Assembly: GCA_017629985.1 (NCBI GenBank)
Contig: JAGBWD010000031.1
Coordinates: 1 to 45,285 of the forward strand
Length of the DNA: 45,285 bases
Source: Alistipes sp.
Lineage (GTDB): Bacteria > Bacteroidota > Bacteroidia > Bacteroidales > Rikenellaceae
Direction of reading: 5' to 3'
This document shows positions 7,692 through 16,133 of this stretch, piece after piece. Under the pieces are notes generated by a model, which searched no databases, had not been told where the DNA came from, and saw only the letters and a list, made by a program, of their open reading frames with translations. Both the position numbers and the translations under genes were made by a program. The first letter of the stretch is position 1. Every line of letters begins with the position of its first letter.

Positions 7692-8516
7692 ATGAAAAAA
7701 ATTATTGAAACAGTTAAACATCTCTCTATATTTCTAGCGATTTTTATCGCTATGCAGCTTGTATGTGGATTGCTATTGGTATTAGTGCCACTCGAGGATA
7801 CATCGCTTTCGATGTGTATATCTTATACACTATCAATGGTGCTTACGCTAGTGTTCCTTAAACTCTATACATCGCGTGCTATACCACAGATGGAGCCAAT
7901 TAAGCGCTCAAGGGCTGGCTTCAACCCCATTCTATTGCTTGCAGGAGTGATATTTATCTTCGCCTTAAGCATCGTGCTGTCACCACTAGAGGAGTTAATG
8001 CCCGTGGATAATAGCATGTATGATGATAGTGTCTGGACACTCATTATGGTAGTGATTATAGCCCCAATTTTCGAGGAGATTTTATTCCGTGGAAAACTTT
8101 ATAACATGCTGCGAATCAGTGCTTCACCTCTGACATCTATAGTACTTGCCTCGTTGCTATTTGGTGCCGTGCATCTAGAGTCAATCATTGCTATTTCGGG
8201 ACTCCCTTGGGGACTCCTTTTGGGTTTTGTGTACCTGCGTTCCAGGTCAATCATAGCACCTATAATTCTTCACATGTTCAACAATGCTCTTGCCTATGCA
8301 ACAATCGTATTGTCGTATGATGATAAGTCTATTGTGGAGTTGATAGATGGTGAGCGCTACTTTCTATTTATCTACATAGTTAGTGCATTGATTGTGGTGA
8401 TTGCGATGATACGATTTGTGACATTTATTGTGAAACAGGGTAGACAAAATAATAATGTTGTGGTAGTAGATACCGCTTCGCAGGAGAGTGTGGAGAGCGG
8501 TGATGAGGCATGCTGA
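7692..8516 (+). CDS. CPBP family intramembrane glutamic endopeptidase
   Basis: A polytopic membrane protease of the CPBP (CAAX/Abi, Rce1-like) family, 274 residues from the ATG at 7692. The frame is open from 7623, but that start lies upstream of the promoter box. The catalytic motifs are clear: EEILFRG after IIAPIF (motif 1, paired glutamates plus Arg), FGAVHLE (motif 2 His) and LHMFNNALAY (motif 3, HxxxN). About seven or eight hydrophobic helices are visible, and the C-terminal ~30 residues are polar. Substrate unknown; members range from prenyl-protein processing to bacteriocin self-protection. It stands alone on the plus strand and ends in a strong bidirectional terminator. Confidence 0.9.
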   Translation: MKKIIETVKHLSIFLAIFIAMQLVCGLLLVLVPLEDTSLSMCISYTLSMVLTLVFLKLYTSRAIPQMEPIKRSRAGFNPILLLAGVIFIFALSIVLSPLEELMPVDNSMYDDSVWTLIMVVIIAPIFEEILFRGKLYNMLRISASPLTSIVLASLLFGAVHLESIIAISGLPWGLLLGFVYLRSRSIIAPIILHMFNNALAYATIVLSYDDKSIVELIDGERYFLFIYIVSALIVVIAMIRFVTFIVKQGRQNNNVVVVDTASQESVESGDEAC

Positions 8517-8531
8517 TAGAGCCTTCATAAC

Positions 8532-8570
8532 AACAATAAATCCCGAGGTGTCTCCTCGGGATTTATTGTT
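8532..8570. terminator. Bidirectional terminator between CPBP gene and trxA
   Basis: A perfect 17-bp stem (8532-8548 with 8554-8570) with a 5-nt loop and A/T-rich flanks lies between two convergent genes. It should stop transcription from both sides. Confidence 0.9.
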
Positions 8571-8588
8571 TTCAAAGGTGTAGTTATA

Positions 8589-8906
8589 CTACAAAAGAGC
8601 GTCAATCTTTGCCTTGAGCTGCTCCTTATCTGCAGTACCTACGTGCTTGTCTACCTGTGCGCCATCCTTGAAGAAAAGAATAGTAGGTACGTTACGTACA
8701 CGATACTGTGCAGCGATCTCATCGCCATCCTCACCTACATCACACTTGCAGATGATAACCTTACCATCATACTCCTCTGCAAGCTCATCGATGATAGGGC
8801 TTACCATACGGCAAGGACCACACCATGTTGCCCAGAAATCAATAACTACAGGCATACCTTTGCCCATTACCTCCTCAAAATTCTCGTTGTTAAGTTTTAG
8901 TGCCAT
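8589..8906 (-). CDS. trxA: Thioredoxin
   Basis: A classic 105-residue thioredoxin that reduces protein disulfides in the cytoplasm. The active site is WCGPC (C29/C32) in FWATWCGPCRM. The conserved cis-proline region is VRNVPTILFF, and no signal peptide is present. It begins 11 bp after the dnaE stop, so the two are probably co-transcribed. Confidence 0.97.
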   Translation of the reverse strand: MALKLNNENFEEVMGKGMPVVIDFWATWCGPCRMVSPIIDELAEEYDGKVIICKCDVGEDGDEIAAQYRVRNVPTILFFKDGAQVDKHVGTADKEQLKAKIDALL

Positions 8907-8917
8907 AATAATAAAAA

Positions 8918-11900
8918 TTATATGTTAATGAAATAGTTGAAGTCGTTGTTTATCAAGAAGTTCATGAATTCGGTGCTTGTCGATACACGATACTTCTTTG
9001 AGTTTAGTTTAATCTTTACGTTCTCCTGATGGTCATATATGGTAAACTCCAATACTGTCTTTCCAGGATTTGCTACGATATGCTCAAGTAGCATCTGTGT
9101 AAGCGTTGAGCATACCTCGTTTATCTCCAACTCAATACGTATTTTGGAGACATTCTCCGCCACCTCGGCAAGATGTTGGATTGATGCAATTCGATACTCC
9201 AATTCTCCCTCCTTGCCAAAACGTGGTTGCACACGGCCCTTAATGAATAAGAAGTTATTAACCTCAATAAGGATGCCAAATCGCTCAAAGTCTTTGCTAA
9301 ATAGCGTAAACTCATGCTGCGAGTTGTAGTCCTCGAGGATAAAGCGTGCGTAACGGCGACCATCCTTCGTGGTAAGCGGTGTTACAGATGTGACAATACC
9401 AGCTACAGATAGCTCCTTTCCGTTTAGCAACGTAAGCTCATCAAGGTCTCCAAGCTCCACCTGACACATCTTCGAGAGTATGAAGTCGAAACGATCGAGA
9501 GGGTGTCCTGAAAGATATAGTCCAATCACATCTCGCTCCTTGTTTAACATCGCAATATTTGTCCAATCCTCGGCATCGGGAACACGAGGTTGTGGAACAT
9601 CCGAACCACTATCACTCAACATGCCAAAGAGGCTCTGCTGGGCGTTGTTCTTGTCAGATTGTATGCGCTGTCCGTAGCGTACAAGTATATCAAGGAACTG
9701 GGTGTTGTTATTCGCATCGATAGCAAAGAATCGCGAGCGGTTAAACTCTATCAGCGAGTCAAAGCCTCCTGCAAGGGCTATGCTCTCCAGACACTTACGG
9801 TTTACCACCGAGAAGTTTACGCGCTCCATAAAATCGTATATAGACTTATATGGGCCATTTGCGATACGCTCATTGACAATGGACTCTGAAGCAGCCTCAC
9901 CAACACCCTTGATAGCCGCAAGACCAAAGCGAACATCACCACTCTTCGATGTTGAGAACTTCACAAGAGAGGCATTTACATCGGGGCCAAGCACAGATAT
10001 TCCCATGCTCTTGCACTCGGTCATATATGCGGTAACCTCCTTAATATCATTTAGGTTACGGCTCAACACCGTTGCCATATACTCGGAAGGGTAGTGCGCC
10101 TTGATGTACGCCGTCTGATATGCTACCCACGAGTAACATGTAGCGTGAGACTTGTTGAAGGCATACGATGCAAACTTCTCCCAGTCTGCCCATATCTTCT
10201 CCAGTACCTTCTCGTCATGGCCATTAGACTTACCACCAGCAATAAACTTGGGCTTTAGCTCATCAAGTTTCTCCTTGATTTTCTTACCCATAGCCTTACG
10301 TAAAGTGTCTGACTCGCCACGTGTAAAGTTGCCTAGTAGACGCGACAGAAGCATCACCTGCTCCTGATAAACCGTAATGCCATATGTATCCTTGAGGTAT
10401 CGCTCCATGATAGGAATATCGTAGACGATAGGCTTACGGCCATGCTTACGGTCGATAAAGTCTGGTATGTAGTCCATAGGGCCTGGGCGATAGAGCGCAT
10501 TCATCGCGATAAGGTCTTCAAAAGTTGAAGGTTGCAACTCGCGCAGATACTTCTGCATGCCTGGCGACTCAAACTGGAATGTGCCAATGGTGCTTCCAGC
10601 ACAATATAAATCGTAGGTCTTCTTATCGTCAATAGGGATGTTGTCGATATCTATCACCACGCCGTGAGTCTGTTTAACATTCTCCACAGCATCTTTGATG
10701 ATAGATAGGGTCTTCAATCCCAAGAAGTCCATCTTGATAAGTCCCGTATCCTCGATTACGGCACCCTCATACTGCGTGACGAGCATAGACTCGCCAGTAT
10801 CCTTATCTATGGCCGTACTTACAGGAACCCAGTCGGTGATATCATCGCGGCAGATGATGGTGCCGCAGGCGTGAACACCCGTACCTCGCACATTACCCTC
10901 AAGCATCTTTGCATACTTGATGGTGTCGCGCATAATAGGGTCTTTAGACTCCTCCGCCTCCTTAAGCTCTGGGACTGCCATGATGGCATTGCGGAGGTTA
11001 ATCTTTAGTAGCTTATCATGGTCGTTAGGGTCGGGGATGCGGTCAGGAATCCACTTACAAAGCTGGTTAGCTTGTGCTAATGGGAGCTTCTGCACACGGG
11101 CAACATCCTTTAGCGCCATCTTTGTAGCCATGGTGCCATAGGTGATGATGTGTGCCACCTTCTCCTTACCATATTTCTGTGTTACCCAGTTGAGTACTCT
11201 GCCTCGACCATCGTCATCAAAGTCGATATCAATATCGGGCAATGAGATACGGTCGGGGTTTAGGAATCGCTCAAAAAGTAGGTCGTACTTAATAGGGTCA
11301 ATCTGCGTAATACCCAAGCAGTATGCTACGGCAGAGCCTGCGGCAGAGCCACGTCCAGGGCCTACCGACACATCTAGCTCCTCGCGGGCTGCACGGATGA
11401 AGTCCTGCACAATGAGGAAGTAACCAGGGAAGCCCATGGTCTTCATAATGTGCAGCTCAAATTTTAGACGTGTGGTGGTCTCCTCATCGAGAACCTCGCC
11501 ATAGCGCTTATGGGCGCCATCCATGGCCAATTTTGCAAGGTAGTCTGCCTCAAGCTTTATACGATATAACTTGTCGTAACCTCCTAATTTCTCAATCTTC
11601 TTCTTGGCATCATCCTCGGATAGTACAACATTGCCATTCTCATCGCGAGTAAACTCATCAAAGAGATCCTGCTCCGAGTACTTTACACGATAACCCTCCT
11701 CTGTGCCAAAATCTTCGGGAATGGCAAATGTCGGCATGATAGGCGCATGGTCGATGCTATATCCCTGAACTTTATTGCATATCTCTATGGTATTGTCTAG
11801 AGCCTCGGGGATATAGTCGAAGATGGCATTCATCTCTGCCGTGGTCTTCATCCACTCCTGCTTGGTGTAGAGCATACGTTTAGGATCATCAAAATCCTTG

Positions 11901-12757
11901 CTTGTACCAAGGCATATCAAACGATCGTGCGCCTCGGCATGCTCCTCATCCACAAAGTGAACATCGTTGGTACATACCAACTTAACCCCTAACTCGCGAG
12001 ATAGCTCTATTAAATGCCTATTTACCTCCTCCTGAATCTTATATGTCTCGTGATTAGCTCTCTCGACAGTAGCCTTGTGAAGCTGCAATTCGAGATAGTA
12101 GTCATCGCCAAAGATGCTCTTATGCCATAGTATCGCCTCGCGAGCTTTCTCTATATTTCCAGAACGGATATGTCGAGGAATCTCACCACCGATACATGCC
12201 GAGCAGCAGATGATGCCCTCGTGATACTTCTCCAGCTCCACGCGGTCGGTACGAGGACGTCCATAGAATCCCTCGGTGTATGCCTTTGAGACAATCTTTA
12301 TCAGGTTCTTGTAGCCTGTCATATTCTTGGCAAGGAGAATAAGGTGATATCCACTATAATCACCCATCGCCTTTTCGCGGTATTGCAATCCGCGGCGTGC
12401 TACATATACCTCGCAACCTATGATGCCCTTGAAATCCTCTTTAGGGAGAGAGTCTAACTCGGCGCGTGCCTTGGCTAATGCTGCTTGAGCATCTTCGCCC
12501 TTTTCGGCCTCCGAAGCAGTGCCCTCCTCCAGCTTCTTTATAGTCTCCTGGAGGGTTTTTATCTTACTCTTACGCGCACCGTTCTTCTTCTTTACATAGT
12601 TGAAGAACTCCTTGACACCAAACATATTACCGTGATCGGTAAGCGCAATACCTGGCATGCCATCGGCAATAGCCTTATCTACAAGCTTTGAGATGCTTGC
12701 CTGGCCATCCAATAGCGAGTACTGGCTATGAACGTGAAGGTGTACAAAAGGGCGCAT
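8918..12757 (-). CDS. dnaE: DNA polymerase III alpha subunit
   Basis: The replicative polymerase, 1279 residues from the ATG at 12757. An in-frame ATG at 12784 sits on the promoter -7 box and is unlikely. Domains in order: N-terminal PHP (HLHVHSQYSLLDG; GIALTDHGNMFG), the C-family polymerase core with GPGRGSAAGS and catalytic aspartates in LPDIDIDFDDD, the fingers (KMDFLGLKTLS; YRPGPMDYIPDF), a tandem helix-hairpin-helix region (GLAAIKGVGEAA), and an OB-fold near the C-terminus (LSVAGIVTSVTPLTTKDGR). The extra charged segment at ~80-115 (KTLQETIKKLEEGTASEAEK) is an insertion in the PHP domain. trxA follows. Confidence 0.98.
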   Translation of the reverse strand: MRPFVHLHVHSQYSLLDGQASISKLVDKAIADGMPGIALTDHGNMFGVKEFFNYVKKKNGARKSKIKTLQETIKKLEEGTASEAEKGEDAQAALAKARAELDSLPKEDFKGIIGCEVYVARRGLQYREKAMGDYSGYHLILLAKNMTGYKNLIKIVSKAYTEGFYGRPRTDRVELEKYHEGIICCSACIGGEIPRHIRSGNIEKAREAILWHKSIFGDDYYLELQLHKATVERANHETYKIQEEVNRHLIELSRELGVKLVCTNDVHFVDEEHAEAHDRLICLGTSKDFDDPKRMLYTKQEWMKTTAEMNAIFDYIPEALDNTIEICNKVQGYSIDHAPIMPTFAIPEDFGTEEGYRVKYSEQDLFDEFTRDENGNVVLSEDDAKKKIEKLGGYDKLYRIKLEADYLAKLAMDGAHKRYGEVLDEETTTRLKFELHIMKTMGFPGYFLIVQDFIRAAREELDVSVGPGRGSAAGSAVAYCLGITQIDPIKYDLLFERFLNPDRISLPDIDIDFDDDGRGRVLNWVTQKYGKEKVAHIITYGTMATKMALKDVARVQKLPLAQANQLCKWIPDRIPDPNDHDKLLKINLRNAIMAVPELKEAEESKDPIMRDTIKYAKMLEGNVRGTGVHACGTIICRDDITDWVPVSTAIDKDTGESMLVTQYEGAVIEDTGLIKMDFLGLKTLSIIKDAVENVKQTHGVVIDIDNIPIDDKKTYDLYCAGSTIGTFQFESPGMQKYLRELQPSTFEDLIAMNALYRPGPMDYIPDFIDRKHGRKPIVYDIPIMERYLKDTYGITVYQEQVMLLSRLLGNFTRGESDTLRKAMGKKIKEKLDELKPKFIAGGKSNGHDEKVLEKIWADWEKFASYAFNKSHATCYSWVAYQTAYIKAHYPSEYMATVLSRNLNDIKEVTAYMTECKSMGISVLGPDVNASLVKFSTSKSGDVRFGLAAIKGVGEAASESIVNERIANGPYKSIYDFMERVNFSVVNRKCLESIALAGGFDSLIEFNRSRFFAIDANNNTQFLDILVRYGQRIQSDKNNAQQSLFGMLSDSGSDVPQPRVPDAEDWTNIAMLNKERDVIGLYLSGHPLDRFDFILSKMCQVELGDLDELTLLNGKELSVAGIVTSVTPLTTKDGRRYARFILEDYNSQHEFTLFSKDFERFGILIEVNNFLFIKGRVQPRFGKEGELEYRIASIQHLAEVAENVSKIRIELEINEVCSTLTQMLLEHIVANPGKTVLEFTIYDHQENVKIKLNSKKYRVSTSTEFMNFLINNDFNYFINI

Positions 12758-12781
12758 ATACAATAAATAATTATCAGCGTA

Positions 12782-12789
12782 CAAATATA
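12782..12789 (-). promoter_or_regulatory. Putative -7 promoter box of dnaE
   Basis: TATATTTG on the minus strand matches TAnnTTTG, 24 bp upstream of the ATG at 12757. It overlaps the alternative upstream ATG and therefore supports the shorter start. Confidence 0.5.
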
Positions 12790-12896
12790 ATTATATTTTT
12801 TTTAAAATATAAGGGCCTATCAGTTGTATTTGTCAATATATTTGTATATCTTTACTCTTGAATTTATAACCACGTTATTTTATATCAGATTACATT

Positions 12897-13118
12897 ATGG
12901 ATGCAACAACCTCTACATTGGTTGTCATCGAGGTGTATGACAATCTTATGCGTGCAGAGATTGCCAAATCTATCCTGGATAGTGCAGGTATCTTCTGTGT
13001 GTTGAATGATGAGTATATTTCGGCGATATACTCTGTGGTAGCCTTCCCAATTAGGCTTATGGTGCGTAGCGAAGATGTCGAAGATGCGCAGCAACTCCTT
13101 AAGAATGAAAACTACTAA
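12897..13118 (+). CDS. DUF2007 family small protein
   Basis: A 73-residue soluble protein with the ferredoxin-like layout of DUF2007 (putative signal-transducing protein): a strand (TLVVIEVYDNL), then helix RAEIAKSILDSAGI, then strands FCVLNDEYIS and FPIRLMVRSEDVEDAQQLL. The family often binds small regulators or sits on larger enzymes, but its biochemical role is unknown. It is monocistronic: dnaE diverges on its left and a strong terminator follows on its right. TATCTTTA (12855-12862 region) is a near-match to the -7 box upstream. A long opposite-strand frame over the same bases is a shadow. Confidence 0.8.
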   Translation: MDATTSTLVVIEVYDNLMRAEIAKSILDSAGIFCVLNDEYISAIYSVVAFPIRLMVRSEDVEDAQQLLKNENY

Positions 13119-13148
13119 CCCCCAATAGTTTTTGTGATTTAACAACAA

Positions 13149-13183
13149 AGAGGGTCTGTTTGCAAATGTGCAACAGACCCTCT
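13149..13183. terminator. Bidirectional terminator (DUF2007 / aroE)
   Basis: A perfect 12-bp stem (13149-13160 with 13172-13183) with an 11-nt loop lies between convergent genes; inner GCA/TGC pairs can extend it. Confidence 0.85.
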
Positions 13184-13209
13184 TCGTTAGTACCTTTTGT
13201 ATCGCTCTT

Positions 13210-13950
13210 TTACTCGATATTTAGTTCTCGCTGCCAGATATGCCACGAAGCTATAGCCTGTGTTTGAAGCATCAGGATACCATTCATGGTGTTTGCACCC
13301 TGTGCCTCTCCGCGTCTTAAAAACTCCGTAGTAGCAGGGTTGTATACAAGGTCAAAGAGCTGATGCGATTCCCCTAGAGCTGTGTAATCTATCATTGGTG
13401 CCTCCTCGATATTTGGTGCGGTGCCTACAGGTGTGGTGTTGATAATCAGCTGATGCTCTCTAATTATCTCTGCGGTAAGCTGCGTGTAGGTTATATCTCC
13501 TCTGCTTATGTCGCGTGAAACAATTTTGAACTCTATACCCATCTTCTTTAGTATATACTGCACGGCCTTTGATGCTCCTCCACTTCCGAGAATCAGCGCT
13601 TTGGTATTTTCATCTGTTGATAGCCATCCAATAGATGCCTCTATGCCTTTGATGTCGGTGTTGTAGCCAATGGTCTTACCATCACGCACCACAACACAAT
13701 TTACTGCACCAATAGCCTTGGCCTCGCTCGATAACTCATCGAGATATGGAATGATGCTCTCCTTGTAAGGGATGGTGACGTTAAAGCCTACAAGGCCGTT
13801 CTTCGCAATGACATTTTTTATGCTAGAGATGTCATCTACCTCTATCAGAGAGTAATCTGCCGCGCGCTGCTCCGCTGCGAACTTTGCGGTAAAAAAGTTG
13901 CGCGAGAAGGAGTGTGATAGACAACTGCCTATAAGTCCAAAATATAGCAT
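13210..13950 (-). CDS. aroE: Shikimate dehydrogenase
   Basis: AroE reduces 3-dehydroshikimate to shikimate with NADPH in the aromatic amino-acid pathway. It is 246 residues from the ATG at 13950. An in-frame ATG at 13986 would add a poorly conserved tail overlapping the upstream gene. Visible motifs: substrate site SHSFS near the start, catalytic lysine in NVTIPYKE, GAVNCVV and NTDIKG (Asp), the nucleotide loop LILGSGGASKAV, INTTPVGTAPN, and the C-terminal NGILMLQTQAIASWHIW. It is the last gene of the mnmA-VTT-aroE run. Confidence 0.95.
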   Translation of the reverse strand: MLYFGLIGSCLSHSFSRNFFTAKFAAEQRAADYSLIEVDDISSIKNVIAKNGLVGFNVTIPYKESIIPYLDELSSEAKAIGAVNCVVVRDGKTIGYNTDIKGIEASIGWLSTDENTKALILGSGGASKAVQYILKKMGIEFKIVSRDISRGDITYTQLTAEIIREHQLIINTTPVGTAPNIEEAPMIDYTALGESHQLFDLVYNPATTEFLRRGEAQGANTMNGILMLQTQAIASWHIWQRELNIE

Positions 13951-13966
13951 ATTAGTTATTTTACAT

Positions 13967-14584
13967 TTATACCTCTCCGTTGCCAAATATCCAAAATGCT
14001 AGTAGCGTAAAGCCAATTAGCATGATTGTAAATAGTGTGGCTAGGAGGTTGAAATACTTGTCTATGAAACTTTTAATAGGGGCGCCAAACTTCCATATCA
14101 GCCAAGCTATGAGGAAGAAACGCATACCTCGTGATACTACAGAGGCTATGATAAACATCACAAAGTTGATGTGGAACATTCCTCCTGCAATGGTGAAAAG
14201 CTTAAATGGTAGGGGAGTAAACCCTGCTGTAAAGACTATCCAGAAGTTGAACCTGTCGTACAGCGCACCTACGTTATTGAAGCTATCAACACTGAATATA
14301 TACTCGTAGAAGAGGTTTGCTAATGCTGTAGCCTCCCCCGAAGGTGTTGTCCACAAGAAGTATCCAATCATATATCCTAGTGCAGCACCTAGCACAGAGC
14401 CTATAAGGCATATTGTTGCAAAGCGAAACGACCTCTTTGTTGCGCCTAAACATAGGGCGATAAGCAGGATATCTGGTGGGAGGGGAAAAAAGCTTGCCTC
14501 AAAGAGAGCTATGGTAAATAGCGCTAGCCATCCCCAACGACTTTCGCTCCATGAAAGTATCCAATTATATAAACGTTTTATCAT
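13967..14584 (-). CDS. YqaA/VTT (DedA-like) family membrane protein
   Basis: A 205-residue integral membrane protein with about five or six hydrophobic segments and the VTT/SNARE-associated signature: FEASFFPLPPDILLIAL near the N-terminus, GSVLGAALGYMIGYFLW, then FNFWIVFTAGFTPLPFKLFTIAGG, which holds the re-entrant PLP/GG element. It matches the short YqaA branch. DedA/VTT proteins include lipid scramblases (undecaprenyl-phosphate recycling in some cases), but the substrate of this branch is not established. It lies 34 bp after mnmA and 16 bp before aroE. Confidence 0.85.
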   Translation of the reverse strand: MIKRLYNWILSWSESRWGWLALFTIALFEASFFPLPPDILLIALCLGATKRSFRFATICLIGSVLGAALGYMIGYFLWTTPSGEATALANLFYEYIFSVDSFNNVGALYDRFNFWIVFTAGFTPLPFKLFTIAGGMFHINFVMFIIASVVSRGMRFFLIAWLIWKFGAPIKSFIDKYFNLLATLFTIMLIGFTLLAFWIFGNGEV

Positions 14585-14618
14585 ATTCTAAATATATTGT
14601 GAGGCAAAAGTACAATAA

Positions 14619-15626
14619 TTACTCAAAATCTACAACAATACCTCCACCAATGACCAGATTGTTACGATAAAATACCAAAGGTTGGCCTTTGGCTGGTGCA
14701 AATGCTGCATCGGGAGTCTCTGCAATAAGCTCCTCGCCACGCTGCGTAATATGAACAGGGCGTTGTGGATTTACGCCTATTCCACGAATTTTTATGGTGA
14801 TATCATCAGCCGATAACAATTCGCTAATATTTACTATATTATAATTTGTTATATATAGCTTATGTTTATATAGTAATGCCCCCTCGCCTACGATAATATG
14901 ATTTTTTGAGGCATCTATATCCACTACGCGCATACCATCCATAAGTCCCTCGCCACGCTTCTGACCAATGGTGTATCTAGCAATGCCATTGTGGTATCCA
15001 CACACCTCACCTCTACTATTAACCACCTCTCCAGGAACCATCGCTACACCACGTTTTTGGAGAAACTCGGCATAGGGTTTTCCCTCCAAAAAGCAGATGC
15101 CCATACTCTCGCTTTTATCCTTAAAATTGGCCTTAACATCGCGTTTAATTAACATGCCCATAGGTGTCAATGCGCGCTGTAGTATCTCTTGTGATAATCC
15201 CCAGAGGTAGTAGGATTGGTCTTTTGTTGCGTCTGCACCTTGTGCTACGTAGTAGTAGCCGCCGTGTTGCTCTATGTTGAAGTAGTGTCCTGTTGCGATA
15301 TGCTCAATTCCCAATCTGTTGGCCTCCTCGAGGAGTATCTGCCATTTGATAAGTGTGTTGCATCGTGTACATGGAGCAGGAGTGCGCCCCGAAGCATACT
15401 CCTCGCAGAAATACTCTATAATATCTCGCTCAAAGCGCTCACGGGCATCATATAGATACCACTCTACACCCACTTCTGCGGCACGTAGCTTTGCACGCTC
15501 AATGGCATCATCGTTGAGCATCGTATCTATGGTTAGTGCTACTACGTTATACCCCTCATCCTTAAGCTTTTGTGCTGCAGTAGTGCTATCTATACCTCCG
15601 CTAAATCCTAATAAAACACTCGCCAT
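14619..15626 (-). CDS. mnmA: tRNA 2-thiouridylase MnmA
   Basis: MnmA thiolates C2 of wobble uridine 34 in tRNA-Lys/Glu/Gln with ATP and a persulfide sulfur. The PP-loop is GFSGGIDSTTA (7-17). The first catalytic cysteine is in PAPCTRCN (C86, with C89 beside it), the TGHY motif follows, and the second catalytic cysteine is in SMGICFLEG. At 335 residues it is slightly shorter than E. coli MnmA, and residues 30-45 show a reduced N-terminal region. Bacteroidales often have two mnmA paralogues, so this may be one of a pair. It modifies the same tRNA position as MnmE encoded in this window, though in a different operon. Confidence 0.9.
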   Translation of the reverse strand: MASVLLGFSGGIDSTTAAQKLKDEGYNVVALTIDTMLNDDAIERAKLRAAEVGVEWYLYDARERFERDIIEYFCEEYASGRTPAPCTRCNTLIKWQILLEEANRLGIEHIATGHYFNIEQHGGYYYVAQGADATKDQSYYLWGLSQEILQRALTPMGMLIKRDVKANFKDKSESMGICFLEGKPYAEFLQKRGVAMVPGEVVNSRGEVCGYHNGIARYTIGQKRGEGLMDGMRVVDIDASKNHIIVGEGALLYKHKLYITNYNIVNISELLSADDITIKIRGIGVNPQRPVHITQRGEELIAETPDAAFAPAKGQPLVFYRNNLVIGGGIVVDFE

Positions 15627-15653
15627 GTTACACTTATCTTATCACAATAAAGA

Positions 15654-15684
15654 GAGCCTGCTCAAATATGTGTTGGACAGGCTC
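15654..15684 (-). terminator. Terminator after DUF3276 gene
   Basis: GAGCCTG (15654-15660) pairs with CAGGCTC (15678-15684) around a 17-nt loop. On the minus strand it is followed by TCTCTTTATT. It separates the DUF3276 gene from mnmA. Confidence 0.6.
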
Positions 15685-15704
15685 CCTTAAAATCTTTTTA
15701 TTTA

Positions 15705-16037
15705 TTACAACTTATCGAACTCCTCGTCAATAGAGATTTCGTTTGCAGTCTCGAAATACTCTGGCTTGTGTTCCTTGACAAACTCAACCATCTCACCTAG
15801 ACCCTCGGCAAACTTTGCAAAATCCTCCTTGTAGAGATAAATCTGGTTGCGAGAGAATGATGCAGAGCCGTCACCATTAATTCTCTTGCGTGACTCGGTG
15901 ATAGTGATATAGTAGTCATCGCCGCGTGTTGCCTTTACATCAATAAAGTATGTTCGCTTACCAGCACGCACCGCCTTTGAACAGATGTGTTCGCCACGGT
16001 CATCGCCATCGTGACGAGAAAAGTTGTCTGATGTCAT
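15705..16037 (-). CDS. DUF3276 / PUR-alpha-like nucleic-acid-binding protein
   Basis: A 110-residue protein with one PUR repeat of the Bacteroidetes DUF3276 type: strand pattern TYFIDVKATRGDDYYITITESRKR and then SRNQIYLYKEDFAKFAEGLGEMVEF. Bacterial PUR-alpha-like proteins dimerise and bind single-stranded nucleic acid, so a housekeeping RNA/DNA-binding role is likely. The acidic C-terminus (EISIDEEFDKL) is typical. It appears monocistronic: a near-consensus -7 box (TATCTTCG, 16087-16094 minus) lies upstream and a terminator downstream. Confidence 0.85.
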   Translation of the reverse strand: MTSDNFSRHDGDDRGEHICSKAVRAGKRTYFIDVKATRGDDYYITITESRKRINGDGSASFSRNQIYLYKEDFAKFAEGLGEMVEFVKEHKPEYFETANEISIDEEFDKL

Positions 16038-16133
16038 AATAGTTTTTCAGTTTGGGGTTAAAGTGGATTATCTCCTAATTATTAAACGAAGATAAGCCTT
16101 TTTTTATGAATCACCAAATTTTAGAATAAAAAC

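Noticed and set aside
9702-10094. 130-codon plus-strand frame over dnaE
   Set aside because: Antisense shadow of dnaE with low-complexity serine-rich translation.
12885-13148. 87-codon minus-strand frame over the DUF2007 gene
   Set aside because: The plus frame matches DUF2007 and has better gene context; this one has no domain.
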